Shown: one piece after another, positions 35,701-44,112 of the stretch
Layout of the letters: each line of letters opens with the position of its first letter
Position numbering within the stretch: the first letter of the stretch is position 1
Assembly (NCBI GenBank): GCA_041488455.1
Contig: JBGPPG010000004.1
Span: 1 to 64,000 of the forward strand
From: DASQPE01 sp041488455
Lineage (GTDB): Bacteria; Gemmatimonadota; Gemmatimonadetes; Gemmatimonadales; GWC2-71-9
Length of the DNA: 64,000 nt
Direction of reading: 5' to 3'
Made by a program: the position numbers and the translations under genes
The notes under the pieces: generated by a model
Database searches by the model: none
Seen by the model: the letters and a program-made list of their open reading frames with translations, nothing else
Told to the model about the DNA's origin: nothing

Positions 35701-35744
35701 CTCACGGCGCTTTCACACTTCGCTCATGCCGCCGGGTCGATCTT
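35701..35744 (+). promoter_or_regulatory. Pho-box-like promoter of PAS-GGDEF gene
   Basis: CTCA 35701, TTCA 35712 and CTCA 35723 are three cores at 11-bp steps. GATCTT (35739-35744) sits at the fixed -10 position (three of six to TATAAT). The array lies inside an upstream extension of the reading frame, which argues for translation starting at 35770. Confidence 0.55.
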
Positions 35745-35769
35745 TCCCGGGCTAGCGAGGTCGAGCTCT

Positions 35770-37089
35770 ATGGCACACGAGCCTCCCGAATTCCATGCCG
35801 ACTTCCGGGCAGTGATCGACGCGTCCCCTGACGCTGTGTTGATCGTCGATCGCGCGGGCACGGTCGTCGCGCTCAATCGCCCGGCGGAAACGCTGTTCGC
35901 CGTCACGGGCGACCAGCTTCGGGGGCAGCCGGTTGAGACGCTCCTGCCCACACGCCTCCGGAGGGCGCACGCGGCAGCCCGCGCCGCGTATGCGGTTGCG
36001 CCCCTGGTGCGGCCGATGAGCGCCCGGAGCGACCTCGTGGGGCTACGGGCCGACGGAAGCGAGTTTCCCGTGGAAGTGTCGCTTGTGCCCGTACTCGGCT
36101 CCCCTGAGGGTCTGGTGATGGCGGTGGTGCGCGACATCGCCGCGCGTGGCCGGCTCGAAGCAGCGTTGGAGCGCGGCGACCGAGCGGCGGGGGCACTCGA
36201 GGCGATGCCCGACGCCATTCTGACGACCGACGCCGCCGGCGCGGTGGACTTTCTCAACCACGCGGCGGAGCAGCTCACCGGCCGGAGCCGCGAGGCAGCG
36301 CTCGGCCGACCCCTCCGCGAGGTCTTGCCGCTCGCGAGCGAATCGAGCGGCGAACCGCTGGAGATCCCGGTGCCCCGGTGTCTCCGGGAGGGACTTCCTG
36401 CAGGCCCGCTCGAGGCGGTGTGGGCTGCGGGCCCCCGCCGCGAGAGACGGGTGCTCGACATTTCGGCGGCGCCGATCCGGGATCGGTCCGGCGCAGTCGT
36501 CGGCGCCACGGTCGTCGCGCGGGACGTGACCCGTGCGCAGATGATCGCACGCGAGCTCTCGCACCAGGCGACGCATGACGCGCTCACCGGACTGGTGAAC
36601 CGGGTCGAATTCGAGCGTCGCCTGGACCGCGCGCTGGCGAGCGCAGCGGAAGAGCACATCGAGCATGCGCTTTGCTTTCTTGACCTGGACGGGTTCAAGA
36701 AGGTGAACGACGCCCACGGCCATCTGGCGGGTGATGAGTTGCTGCGCCAGCTGGGCGGCGTGCTGCGTGAGCACATGCGCTCCCGGGACACGCTGGCGCG
36801 CCTGGGGGGCGACGAGTTCGGCATGCTGCTGGAGCATTGCAAGCTGCCGAAGGCCGGCCGGATCGCGGAGGGTATCCGGCGCGCGATCGGCGCCTGCCGG
36901 TTCAGGTCTGGCGCTGAGAGCTGCGCTCTGGCGGCCAGCGTCGGAGTGGTACCCGTCCGGGGGGACAGCGGGGGTGCGAACGAGGTCCTGCGCGCCGCGG
37001 ACGCGACCTGTTACGCCGCGAAGCGGGGTGGGGGGAACCGGACCGCGCTGCACGATCCAAAGCAGCGGCCGATGTTGCGTCGGGGCTGA
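35770..37089 (+). CDS. PAS-PAS-GGDEF diguanylate cyclase
   Basis: 439 aa from the ATG at 35770. Two PAS domains (about 10-125 and 135-255; VIDASPDAVLIVDRAG, LEAMPDAILTTDAAG) precede a GGDEF domain with an intact ARLGGDEFGML active site, DLDGFKKVNDAHGH metal and nucleotide residues, and no RxxD inhibitory site just upstream. It should make cyclic di-GMP from GTP in response to a PAS-sensed cue. There is no membrane segment. It is the counterpart of the HD-GYP protein at 8.7 kb. It ends 3 nt from the convergent USP gene. Confidence 0.94.
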   Translation: MAHEPPEFHADFRAVIDASPDAVLIVDRAGTVVALNRPAETLFAVTGDQLRGQPVETLLPTRLRRAHAAARAAYAVAPLVRPMSARSDLVGLRADGSEFPVEVSLVPVLGSPEGLVMAVVRDIAARGRLEAALERGDRAAGALEAMPDAILTTDAAGAVDFLNHAAEQLTGRSREAALGRPLREVLPLASESSGEPLEIPVPRCLREGLPAGPLEAVWAAGPRRERRVLDISAAPIRDRSGAVVGATVVARDVTRAQMIARELSHQATHDALTGLVNRVEFERRLDRALASAAEEHIEHALCFLDLDGFKKVNDAHGHLAGDELLRQLGGVLREHMRSRDTLARLGGDEFGMLLEHCKLPKAGRIAEGIRRAIGACRFRSGAESCALAASVGVVPVRGDSGGANEVLRAADATCYAAKRGGGNRTALHDPKQRPMLRRG

Positions 37090-37092
37090 CGA

Positions 37093-38016
37093 TCAATCGC
37101 GACCGGCCTGGACGGGGACGACCAGTACCGGGTCCGTAGCGCCGCGAACCACCTTATCGACCACGCTGCCGAGCAGCAGCCGCTCGGCCCCGTGCCTGCC
37201 GGGCGTGCCCACCGCGATGGCTCCGCTGCCCAGTTTATGGGCGAGCGCAAGGATCTGAGCCCCAATACCCCGGGCGGCGACCACGTGCGTCGTCACCCCG
37301 ACACCCAAGGTCCGCAGTCCCCCGGCAAGGCGCTCCAGGCTGGCCGTTGCTTCGGATTGCTGTTGCTCGATGAGCTCGGCGCCGATCGGGTTGGGATAGA
37401 CGGTCAGATCATCGACGATCGGGACGGGCGGCTCGACAACTTGGACGAGCGAGCAGTGTGCTTCGTGGTATAGCGAGGCTAGGGCAGCGGCCACCTCGAG
37501 CACCTTCTGGTCAGCCGAAGACCCGTCGAGCGCCACCAGTATGTGGCGAAAGTCCGTCCGTTGGGGCTGCTCCTTAGACCGGAGCAGCAAGACTGGCGTC
37601 GTTGTGCGCCGGAGCAGCCGGTCCGCCACGCTCCCGAGCCAGAAACGGCCAAGGCCGCTCCGGCCATGCGTGGTCATGACGATGAGCCCGATCTGTTTAG
37701 TGCGGGCGTAGTCAGCCAGCGCCTCGGCCGGTGGGCCGTCGAGCACGACGCCGGTGGCTTCCAGACCGTGGCAGGTGGCGACGGCCTCGGCCGTGATCGC
37801 GAGATAGGCGCGTACGCGCTGCTCCGCCTCACGCTCGATGCTCTTCGCGATCTCAGCGGGGACATGTGGATACCGGGGCGCCACCGGCTGCACAAAAGCG
37901 AGCTGGAGCGCTGCGCCGGCTCGCCGGGCCAGAGCGGCGGCCACTGGAATGGCCTTCTCCGCAAGCGGTGATCCGTCGACCGGGACCAGCGTCGGGCTGA
38001 ACCGCGAGGTCCCCAT
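37093..38016 (-). CDS. Tandem universal stress protein
   Basis: 307 aa. Two UspA domains with PTLVPVDGS and ILVALDGS first strands are visible. Both nucleotide loops are intact (THGRSGLGRFWLGSVADR; TPGRHGAERLLLGSVVDK). It begins 7 nt after the dodecin stop and is the last gene of the BON-HPF-dodecin-USP operon. It is distinct in sequence from the USPs at 26.9 and 51.4 kb. Confidence 0.95.
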   Translation of the reverse strand: MGTSRFSPTLVPVDGSPLAEKAIPVAAALARRAGAALQLAFVQPVAPRYPHVPAEIAKSIEREAEQRVRAYLAITAEAVATCHGLEATGVVLDGPPAEALADYARTKQIGLIVMTTHGRSGLGRFWLGSVADRLLRRTTTPVLLLRSKEQPQRTDFRHILVALDGSSADQKVLEVAAALASLYHEAHCSLVQVVEPPVPIVDDLTVYPNPIGAELIEQQQSEATASLERLAGGLRTLGVGVTTHVVAARGIGAQILALAHKLGSGAIAVGTPGRHGAERLLLGSVVDKVVRGATDPVLVVPVQAGRD

Positions 38017-38023
38017 AGCTCTT

Positions 38024-38236
38024 CTACTTGTGGTCCTCGAGCAGGAAGGAGAGCTTCGCGTTCACGCGGAACTCGACGATCTTGTCTCCCTGGACGACGC
38101 CGTTGAAATTGTCGATCCAGATGCTCTTGATACCCCGTACGGTCTTCGCCGCTTCTTTCACGGCTTGCTGTGCCGCGTCGTCGAAGCTCTTCTCGGACTG
38201 GGCGATGACCTCGATCACCTTCACGAGCGTGCTCAT
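38024..38236 (-). CDS. Dodecin
   Basis: 70 aa, full length for the family. It has the three-strand/one-helix layout: VKVIEVIAQSEKSFDDAAQ, a central helix, then KSIWIDNFNGVV containing the tryptophan that stacks on flavin. It forms a dodecamer that stores riboflavin/FMN or CoA. Located 23 nt after the HPF gene and 7 nt before a USP gene. Confidence 0.96.
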   Translation of the reverse strand: MSTLVKVIEVIAQSEKSFDDAAQQAVKEAAKTVRGIKSIWIDNFNGVVQGDKIVEFRVNAKLSFLLEDHK

Positions 38237-38259
38237 GGATGCCCTCCGAACCTATGGGG

Positions 38260-38802
38260 TCATGCTCGACCTCTGATCAGGGCCACGGTGCTGGCCTGGG
38301 GCCCCTTGTCGCCCGGCTCCGCAGCGTACCGCACCTCGGCGCCCAGCTCCAGGCGGTCAAACGCGGCATCCAAGACACTGTGCCTGTCGAAGTAGATCTC
38401 GCAGCCGTTCGGTGTGGTGAGAAATCCGTAGCCCTCCCAGGGCAACAGGCGAGTCACGACAGCGCGCGGGGCAGTGTGGGTGAGCTTGATATCCCCACGC
38501 TGCTTCCGGATCCGGTCTTGCAGGCGCCGGGCAGCTGCCCTGAAAGCCTCCTGCGCAGCGGTGAGCAGGGTCTCGTCGGCCTGCCGCTTGATCACGATCT
38601 CGCTGCCGGGGACGGCGACGTCGATGCGGACGTTGTACCGGTTTCCCGTCTGGCGTCTCCGGCTCTGGAGCTCGAGCAGCACCCGGCAGCTCGTAATCCG
38701 GCTCGCGAACGATTCGAGCTTCGCAGCCGCGTTCCGGATCATCTGCTCGTCGGCCGGCGACAGCTCGAAGTTGCGGGTGGCGATCTGCAACGGCAGTTCC
38801 AT
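38260..38802 (-). CDS. Ribosome hibernation factor HPF fused to a cold-shock domain
   Basis: 180 aa. The ATG at 38802 opens MELPLQIATRNFELSPADEQ. Residues 1-105 follow the HPF/RaiA pattern (IRNAAAKLESF, RYNVRIDVAVPG, ADETLLTAAQEAFRAAARRL). Residues 118-178 form a CspA-like domain (WEGYGFLTTPNGCEIYFD, then GAEVRYAAEPGDKGPQAS). HPF inactivates ribosomes in resting cells; the added nucleic-acid-binding domain replaces the usual long-HPF dimerisation tail. Second gene of the BON-HPF-dodecin-USP operon (85 nt after BON). Confidence 0.9.
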   Translation of the reverse strand: MELPLQIATRNFELSPADEQMIRNAAAKLESFASRITSCRVLLELQSRRRQTGNRYNVRIDVAVPGSEIVIKRQADETLLTAAQEAFRAAARRLQDRIRKQRGDIKLTHTAPRAVVTRLLPWEGYGFLTTPNGCEIYFDRHSVLDAAFDRLELGAEVRYAAEPGDKGPQASTVALIRGRA

Positions 38803-38887
38803 GGTTCCCTTGTATTCGCTCAATCCCGAGCGGAGGCCGCGCCCGGACGGGTGACCCCGATGCTCCAAGGCACCGGGGTCAGGTGCC

Positions 38888-39556
38888 TTACACGCCGATC
38901 TTGAGCTCGTCTTCCACGGCCGACACACCCGGCGCGGCCCACGCGGCCCGCTCAGCTTCCTCCCGCTCCGCCCACGTCCGGACCCTACCGCGCAGCGTCA
39001 CCCGTCCGTCGTGGGTCTCGACCTGCACGTTCCGAGCATCGAGCTCGGCGCTCCGCCGGAACGCCGCCTCGATGCGCGCTTTGACGTCGCCGGCCCAGAC
39101 GCCAGGCTTGATGGTGATGAAGTTGTTCACGCCTTTCACGCCTGCCAGGTGGCTGGTTGCGCGTTCGGCTGCGGCGCGCTGAAATTGGAAAGTGACCTCT
39201 CCCTCCAGGGTCACGCGACCGTCCGAGATGCGGGCCTTGACCTTGTCGTGCGGCACCGCGACGTCCCATTCGAGGGCCTGCACCACAGCACGCGCGATGT
39301 CGGTGTCGGTCCGCTCGGCGCCGAAGGGCGGGTGAATCTCGAGTTCGCTGACCAGCGCCTTGACGCCAGTCACGCGTCTTGCCGCTCGCTCCGCGTTGAG
39401 CTTCTCGGCATAAGTGGGGACGGTGCCGGTCAGCGTCACGACCCCATCGTTCGCGATGACCCCGATGTGGGCGGCATCCACGTTGGGCTCCCACTCGAGT
39501 TCGGCCAGCACTTGGCGCTTCAACTCCAGTTCCTTCTTCTCCAGTTCGCTCTTCAT
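38888..39556 (-). CDS. Three-BON-domain protein
   Basis: 222 aa from the ATG at 39556, which has AGGAGG. Three BON repeats are seen (about 12-80, 88-155, 160-222), each with the D-x-x-I/V...G-x-V-T-L-x-G core: DGVVTLTGTV, DGRVTLEGEV, DGRVTLRGRV. There is no signal peptide, so it is cytoplasmic, unlike OsmY. BON domains bind lipid or other ligands and are stress-linked. First gene of a four-gene operon driven by a Pho-box-like promoter. Confidence 0.92.
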   Translation of the reverse strand: MKSELEKKELELKRQVLAELEWEPNVDAAHIGVIANDGVVTLTGTVPTYAEKLNAERAARRVTGVKALVSELEIHPPFGAERTDTDIARAVVQALEWDVAVPHDKVKARISDGRVTLEGEVTFQFQRAAAERATSHLAGVKGVNNFITIKPGVWAGDVKARIEAAFRRSAELDARNVQVETHDGRVTLRGRVRTWAEREEAERAAWAAPGVSAVEDELKIGV

Positions 39557-39632
39557 ACATCCCTCCTGATCGGGCCCTGCTCGGCGACTGCGATGACGAG
39601 CTCCTTCCGGAGCGTGCCTCCAATGCAGCACC

Positions 39633-39676
39633 AGTCTACGATGGCGGCTGTGAAGCAGCGATGAAGCCGGCGCGAA
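39633..39676 (-). promoter_or_regulatory. Pho-box-like promoter of BON-HPF-dodecin-USP operon
   Basis: Minus-strand cores TTCG, TTCA and TTCA (plus positions 39673, 39662, 39651) at 11-bp steps. TAGACT (39633-39638; four of six to TATAAT) is at the fixed -10 position. The unit GCTTCACAGCCG is identical to the one in the 52.4 kb USP promoter. Confidence 0.7.
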
Positions 39677-39697
39677 GTTTCTTTCGGGCGCGCCGCG

Positions 39698-39952
39698 TCA
39701 CTCCGTCCCTTCGCTTGCCCGGGTGCGGTCGGGCTCTTGCTCGGGCTCCAGGTCGTACTCGGTGATGAGGCCATGCCGATAGGCATACTCGCGGAGCTCA
39801 GTGGCGTCGAGCCGGCGAAGCAGATCACCCACCGACCGGAGCCCTGCCTCCTGCCCGTCGGTACTGAAGGTCCGATCCAGCTGCTCGAGCAACAGCCGCA
39901 CCAGGTGCTCCTTGGCAACCACCGCGGATTCTGCGGGCTTCGTGGGTTTCAT
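39698..39952 (-). CDS. Small acidic protein, unknown
   Basis: 84 aa from the ATG at 39952 with GAGGAG upstream. It is helical and charged (AKEHLVRLLLEQLDRTF, then VGDLLRRLDATELREYAYRHG) and ends in an acidic tail. There is no known domain. It has its own Pho-box-like promoter about 180 nt upstream, so it belongs to the stress set. The leader 39953-40130 could encode a 44-aa peptide (GTG start, stop overlapping this ATG), which I do not regard as supported. Confidence 0.62.
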   Translation of the reverse strand: MKPTKPAESAVVAKEHLVRLLLEQLDRTFSTDGQEAGLRSVGDLLRRLDATELREYAYRHGLITEYDLEPEQEPDRTRASEGTE

Positions 39953-40140
39953 TGCGCTCCTCGGATGTTCAAGTCGAGTGGAGTGGCCCGCCACCTGCGG
40001 CGGCCGGCAACAACAAGGCGACCCGCCTCGCCGAGTGGTGCTCGGAGTGCGGGCCGCCCTACGCGCTGGCCACCGGGAGTCACAGAATCTCTTCTCTATT
40101 CTTCTCCTCTTGGCGCCTGTTGCACGGCACGCCGCGGCGC

Positions 40141-40183
40141 AAGCTAAGCGTTGCGACTGAAGAGGCCATGAAAGGGAGATGAA
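40141..40183 (-). promoter_or_regulatory. Pho-box-like promoter upstream of the 84-aa gene
   Basis: Three TTCA cores on the minus strand (plus positions 40180, 40169, 40158), all perfect and 11 bp apart. TAGCTT (40141-40146) lies 11 nt after the last core, one base nearer than in most sites. The leader to the gene would be about 180 nt. Confidence 0.6.
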
Positions 40184-40212
40184 ACCTCTGTCACGATGCC
40201 CCATCGCATTCA

Positions 40213-41466
40213 TCACCGGAATCGGAGGAACGCAGCGAGCTGGTCCACGGCCGCTGCCGGGCCGGACTCGGGGAGCGTGACGACCTGGAGCCGCTGCCGC
40301 AGAGCGTCCTCCACCGCTTCGGCCACCGGATCCAGAACCGGCGTCGGCTCGCCTTCGCCTCGACACTCCGTCTTCGTCAGGACCAGCCGACCTGTGGCGG
40401 AGCAGCGGAACCCATCGATCGCGGCATCCTCTCGGACGAGCAAGGTCCGCACCTGCCCGCGCGCGAGCGCACGGAGCGTCTCGCGGGGTCCGTTGACGGC
40501 CCACTTGCGCCCCATCGCTTCGCCCAGCGCGACCACCAGCGCGGACGCCTGGGCCTGGTCGTGCTCCGCGGCGGCGGCGAACGCGGCGCCGTGCACCTGA
40601 GCCGGTGTAGCGGCAGTGGGGTTGAGCCTGGCGGCGCCGAGGATGCACCGAGCGAGCCCGGGCGGCACGAACTGCGCAAGCGCCGCAGTTTCCTTGTGCG
40701 GCCCGGCCAGGAGAATGCCCCGGGCCGGGTAAGCCCGCATCAACGCTTCCAGGTGCCGGGCGATCGCCTCGAGATGCCGATGTCGCTCCTCGCGGATCCG
40801 ACCGTGGTAGAGGCGCTCCCCCCATCCCGGCGAATCGCGGCGGTCGGGGTAGAACTTGCCGCCCCGACGGCTCGTCTCCACCAATCCGGTCAGCTCCGTC
40901 GCACCGAACGCGGTCGCGCTGAAGAACCGGGCATGGCTTCGATCGAAGACCGCGGCAAGCAGGGTGCCGAAGTCTTGCTCGGCCGAAATCAGCTCGCGAA
41001 GCCAGGGCGTGTCGTCCACCACCACGCGAGTGCGATGTACCCGGGGCAGGGGAATCACCTCGAACAGGCTGAGCCCCTCGCTGGCGAAGATGGCCAGGCC
41101 GCGCGCGGCCGGCAGGGTACGGGCGTCGGCCAGGTAGTCGGCGATGCGCCTGAAGTCGCCCGCGGCTGCCTGCTCCCAGGCGGCCGCGCTGCGCTGTTTG
41201 ACCTCGGTCAGGTATCTCTGGCGCCTGCGGTCCTCGGGTGCGAGCCGGAGGTAGCAGCTGACCACACGATGTGGCCCGGGCTCGATCGCCACAAGCCGAT
41301 CGAGCACGGAGGCGGCGGTGCGGCCGGCTTTCGGCGCGGTCCGAGTCGGAGAAGGCGCCTCAGCACGGGGAGTAGTGGTGACCACGTAGCTCTCCTGCAT
41401 GTCGGAGCTTCCAAGCTGGCGAGCCGCGATGAAGAGCGGCTGAAGCGGCACCCAAGAGACCTTCAT
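40213..41466 (-). CDS. baeRF (archaeo-eukaryotic release factor-like) family protein
   Basis: 417 aa from the ATG at 41466, chosen for GAGAGG five nt upstream. The order of segments matches bacterial release-factor-like (baeRF/Vms1-type) proteins: a strand with ARGLAIFASEGLSLFEVIPL, then VDDTPWLRELI, DRSHARFFSATAFGATEL, HLEAIARHLEALM, GILLAGPHKETAALAQF and a C-terminal TLLVREDAAIDGF strand. Relatives may act in ribosome rescue or peptidyl-tRNA cleavage. The context with an HPF gene supports a translation-stress role. No GGQ loop is seen, so activity is uncertain. Confidence 0.72.
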   Translation of the reverse strand: MKVSWVPLQPLFIAARQLGSSDMQESYVVTTTPRAEAPSPTRTAPKAGRTAASVLDRLVAIEPGPHRVVSCYLRLAPEDRRRQRYLTEVKQRSAAAWEQAAAGDFRRIADYLADARTLPAARGLAIFASEGLSLFEVIPLPRVHRTRVVVDDTPWLRELISAEQDFGTLLAAVFDRSHARFFSATAFGATELTGLVETSRRGGKFYPDRRDSPGWGERLYHGRIREERHRHLEAIARHLEALMRAYPARGILLAGPHKETAALAQFVPPGLARCILGAARLNPTAATPAQVHGAAFAAAAEHDQAQASALVVALGEAMGRKWAVNGPRETLRALARGQVRTLLVREDAAIDGFRCSATGRLVLTKTECRGEGEPTPVLDPVAEAVEDALRQRLQVVTLPESGPAAAVDQLAAFLRFR

Positions 41467-41594
41467 GATCCTCTCAGGCACAATGACGACTGTTGGCTCC
41501 TCGCGTGGCGTCGCTCAGGCTCGCCTCGCTCCCAACCTGGCCGATTACGGGCAGGCACGCGCGGCCTTTTCCGGTGCGACATCGGGCTAGGGCG

Positions 41595-42032
41595 CTACAT
41601 AGGCACGCGGGGGTTTTGCTTCTCGACCAGGTGACCGATGGAGTGCGCATCCAGGCTGAGCAGATCCAGAACGTCGTCCAGACTGAGAATCCCGACCATC
41701 GGGTGGTCCTTGCCCGTCACGATCAGCCGCCGGGTCCCGGCGACCGCCATCTTCGAAACCGCATCTTCGATCGCTGCGTCCTCACCCACCGTCTGCACCG
41801 GCGTGCTCATCACTTTCGTGACGGGCATTATATCTGGGTCGCCGTCCCTCGCGACGCAGCGGATCACGATGTCCCGATCCGTGAGGATACCGATCGCGTG
41901 GCTCCCTGCATCAGGCTCGACGACGACGACGGTTCCGACATCATGCTCCGCCATGCGCCGCGCCGCCGCTCTCACGCTCTCCGAGGGCAACGCCGTCACG
42001 ACGGCCCGACTGCACAAGCCTCCTGCCGTCAT
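41595..42032 (-). CDS. Two-CBS-domain protein
   Basis: 145 aa from the ATG at 42032, which overlaps the stop of the hydrolase gene (ATGA). Two CBS motifs: VVTALPSESVRAAARRM with GILTDRDIVIR, and VMSTPVQTVGEDAAIEDA with GILSLDDVLD. It is distinct from the CBS protein at 30.7 kb. It is the last gene of the PRTase-Ere-hydrolase-CBS operon and may regulate a partner by adenine nucleotide binding. Confidence 0.94.
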   Translation of the reverse strand: MTAGGLCSRAVVTALPSESVRAAARRMAEHDVGTVVVVEPDAGSHAIGILTDRDIVIRCVARDGDPDIMPVTKVMSTPVQTVGEDAAIEDAVSKMAVAGTRRLIVTGKDHPMVGILSLDDVLDLLSLDAHSIGHLVEKQNPRVPM

Positions 42033-42760
42033 TGCTGCCTCCCCGCGGATTCGCCGACTGCCACCCGCAGATAGCGCTCGAACCAAGCGCGCGCCAGCTC
42101 CGCGACCCGATCGAGCGTACCGGGCTCCTCGAAGAGGTGCCCAGCGCCCGGGACGATCACGAGTTGCTTCGCGCCCACCTGGAGGTGGGCGAGCGCGGTT
42201 CGATTCATCTCGATGACCGGCGTATCGTATCCCCCGACGATGAGGAGCGTCGGCGCCTTCACCCGGGGGAGGTACGGCCCCGCGAGGTCGGGGCGGCCGC
42301 CGCGGGAGACGACCGCGTGAACCGACTGCGGCCGGAGCGCGGCGGCGACCAGTGCCGCTCCCCCCCCGGTGCTGGCTCCGAAATAGCCTACCGGCAGCCG
42401 GCGCAGCTCCGGCCGGGACGCTACCCAGTCAGTGGCCTGAGCCAGCCGCTCCGCCAACAGGGCGATGTCGAAACGCAGCTCGGCCGTGACCGCGTCGCGC
42501 CGCTCTTCCTCCAGAGTGAGAAGGTCGAACAGCAGCGTCGCGAAGCCCCCCTCCTGGAGCTGCCCGGCGACCCGACGATTCCTCGGACTCTGCCGGCTGC
42601 TTCCACTCCCGTGCGCAAAGACGACCATGCCACGCGGCACGGCCGGCACGACGAGATCGCCGTCAAGCGCTACGCTGCCCGCGCGGATCCGCACCGACCA
42701 GGCTTGGGGATAAGGGGTTTGCGACAACCTAGTCTCCTGCTGTCTGCCCCGGGCGCTCAC
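42029..42760 (-). CDS. Alpha/beta hydrolase, dienelactone hydrolase-like
   Basis: 243 aa. The GTG overlaps the esterase stop. Oxyanion strand FAHGSGSSRQSPRN, nucleophile elbow GYFGASTGGGAA (Ser), acid in VGGYDTPV (Asp) and base in PGAGHLFEEPG (His) make a complete triad. The domain is the short hydrolase type associated with phosphoribosyltransferases in stress clusters, where both are sometimes fused. The substrate is unknown. Confidence 0.9.
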   Translation of the reverse strand: MSARGRQQETRLSQTPYPQAWSVRIRAGSVALDGDLVVPAVPRGMVVFAHGSGSSRQSPRNRRVAGQLQEGGFATLLFDLLTLEEERRDAVTAELRFDIALLAERLAQATDWVASRPELRRLPVGYFGASTGGGAALVAAALRPQSVHAVVSRGGRPDLAGPYLPRVKAPTLLIVGGYDTPVIEMNRTALAHLQVGAKQLVIVPGAGHLFEEPGTLDRVAELARAWFERYLRVAVGESAGRQQ

Positions 42761-44112
42761 AGCGCCGACGGGTAGGTCTCGAGCAATTCGGGTTCGCCGC
42801 GCTCCCAGAGGGGCGTGCGCTCCAGCGGCTCCACCGCGCGCGTATGGTCATAGTGGAACACGGCATCGAACTGGTGCGGGAGCCGGGCGCCGAAATAGTG
42901 GCTCGGACGCTCGGTCTCCGGACGGTAGATCACGCCGATTGCACGCTCTAGCCGCGGCTGCTCGAGGGCGGCAATGGCATCGCCGGGAGAGCGTAGATCG
43001 AGGAAGAAGTTGCCCAGTCCGCACTCGTGAAACAACGCTTCGTAACTCTCGGGCAGCGCCGGCCGAACCATCTTTCGCTCGGCGTCGGCGTTCCAATCGG
43101 ATGCGGCCGTCACCGTGCCGGTGTAGGTCGTGAACCCGACCAGGATGGCCGCGCGCCCATAGCGCTCGCGGATCAGCTGCCCGACGTTGAGCTCGCCGCG
43201 CCGGGAGCCCATTTCCGTCGCCCGGGCGTCGCCCAGGTGTGAGTTGTGGGCCCAGACCACGATCTTTGCGCGTCGCGGGTCCGCCTCGAGGAAGGCACTC
43301 AGGGCGCCAAGCGTCTCGGCCATGTGCTGATCGCGGAGGTTCCAGGAGGCCGCATGATCCTCGAACATGGCCCGGTAGTACCGCTCGGCGTTCGCGACGA
43401 CTTTGGCGTTCTGCTCTGCGAAGAAGAGATCGTCGGGAGCCAGGCGGCCGTCCCGCTTGGCGTACTCGGCGGCTGCGGCCCGGAGCTCGACCAGCTGGCT
43501 GATGACCGCAGTCTCGCATGAGGGGGCGAGCCTGAGCTTGGTGGTGTAGCCGTACACTTGCGGGTCGCCGCCGAAGCTCTCGAAGCAGGCGTACCGGTGC
43601 GCTGCCCTCACCGCCGCCTCGGGGTCCACCACCTTCAGATAGTCGACCACCGCGTGCATGGAGGCGTGCAGGCTGTACAGGTCGAGGCCGTAGAAGCCGG
43701 CCTTGGCAGGGTCGGCGTCCCGGTCGTCGTTGTGCTCGCGCAGCCATCCGACGAAGTCGAGGACGTCGGCGTTGCGCCACATCCACTGGGGGAACCGCGC
43801 GAAGCCGCTCAGGGCGTCCGCAGCGTCGGCGTCCTTCGAGCGGCCGCGCACGTAGCGGTTCACCCGGTAGGCGTCGGGCCAGTCGGCCTCGACCGCGACG
43901 GCGCTGAAGCCCCTCTCGCGGATGAGCCGTTTGGTGATCTCGGCGCGCACCCGATAGAAGTCATGGGTGCCGTGCGACGCCTCGCCCAGCAGCACGAGCC
44001 GCGCATCGCCCACGGCGGCGAGCAGTGGGTCGAAGTCGGCGGGCGTGCCGTGCAGCCGATGGGCCGCGTCCCGAACCGCGGCGACGACCAGACGGTCAGC
44101 GCCGGGCGGCAT
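42757..44112 (-). CDS. Erythromycin esterase-like protein
   Basis: 451 aa. The EreA-type fold has LGEASHGTHDFYRVRAEIT with the catalytic histidine and glutamate, AVEADWPDAYRVNRYV, and a later VWAHNSHLGDARA histidine motif. Cluster members of this family are usually stress proteins with unknown substrates, not proven antibiotic resistance enzymes. Both ends overlap neighbours: 17 nt with the PRTase, 4 nt with the hydrolase. Labelling it a macrolide resistance gene would not be justified. Confidence 0.93.
   Translation of the reverse strand: MPPGADRLVVAAVRDAAHRLHGTPADFDPLLAAVGDARLVLLGEASHGTHDFYRVRAEITKRLIRERGFSAVAVEADWPDAYRVNRYVRGRSKDADAADALSGFARFPQWMWRNADVLDFVGWLREHNDDRDADPAKAGFYGLDLYSLHASMHAVVDYLKVVDPEAAVRAAHRYACFESFGGDPQVYGYTTKLRLAPSCETAVISQLVELRAAAAEYAKRDGRLAPDDLFFAEQNAKVVANAERYYRAMFEDHAASWNLRDQHMAETLGALSAFLEADPRRAKIVVWAHNSHLGDARATEMGSRRGELNVGQLIRERYGRAAILVGFTTYTGTVTAASDWNADAERKMVRPALPESYEALFHECGLGNFFLDLRSPGDAIAALEQPRLERAIGVIYRPETERPSHYFGARLPHQFDAVFHYDHTRAVEPLERTPLWERGEPELLETYPSAL

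Noticed and set aside
39953..40130. 44-aa frame between the promoter and the 84-aa gene
   Set aside because: It has an overlapping stop/start but random-looking Arg/Pro composition and no clear ribosome binding site.
42757..44112. Calling the erythromycin esterase-like gene an antibiotic resistance gene
   Set aside because: Context is a stress cluster and the family is mostly without proven macrolide activity.
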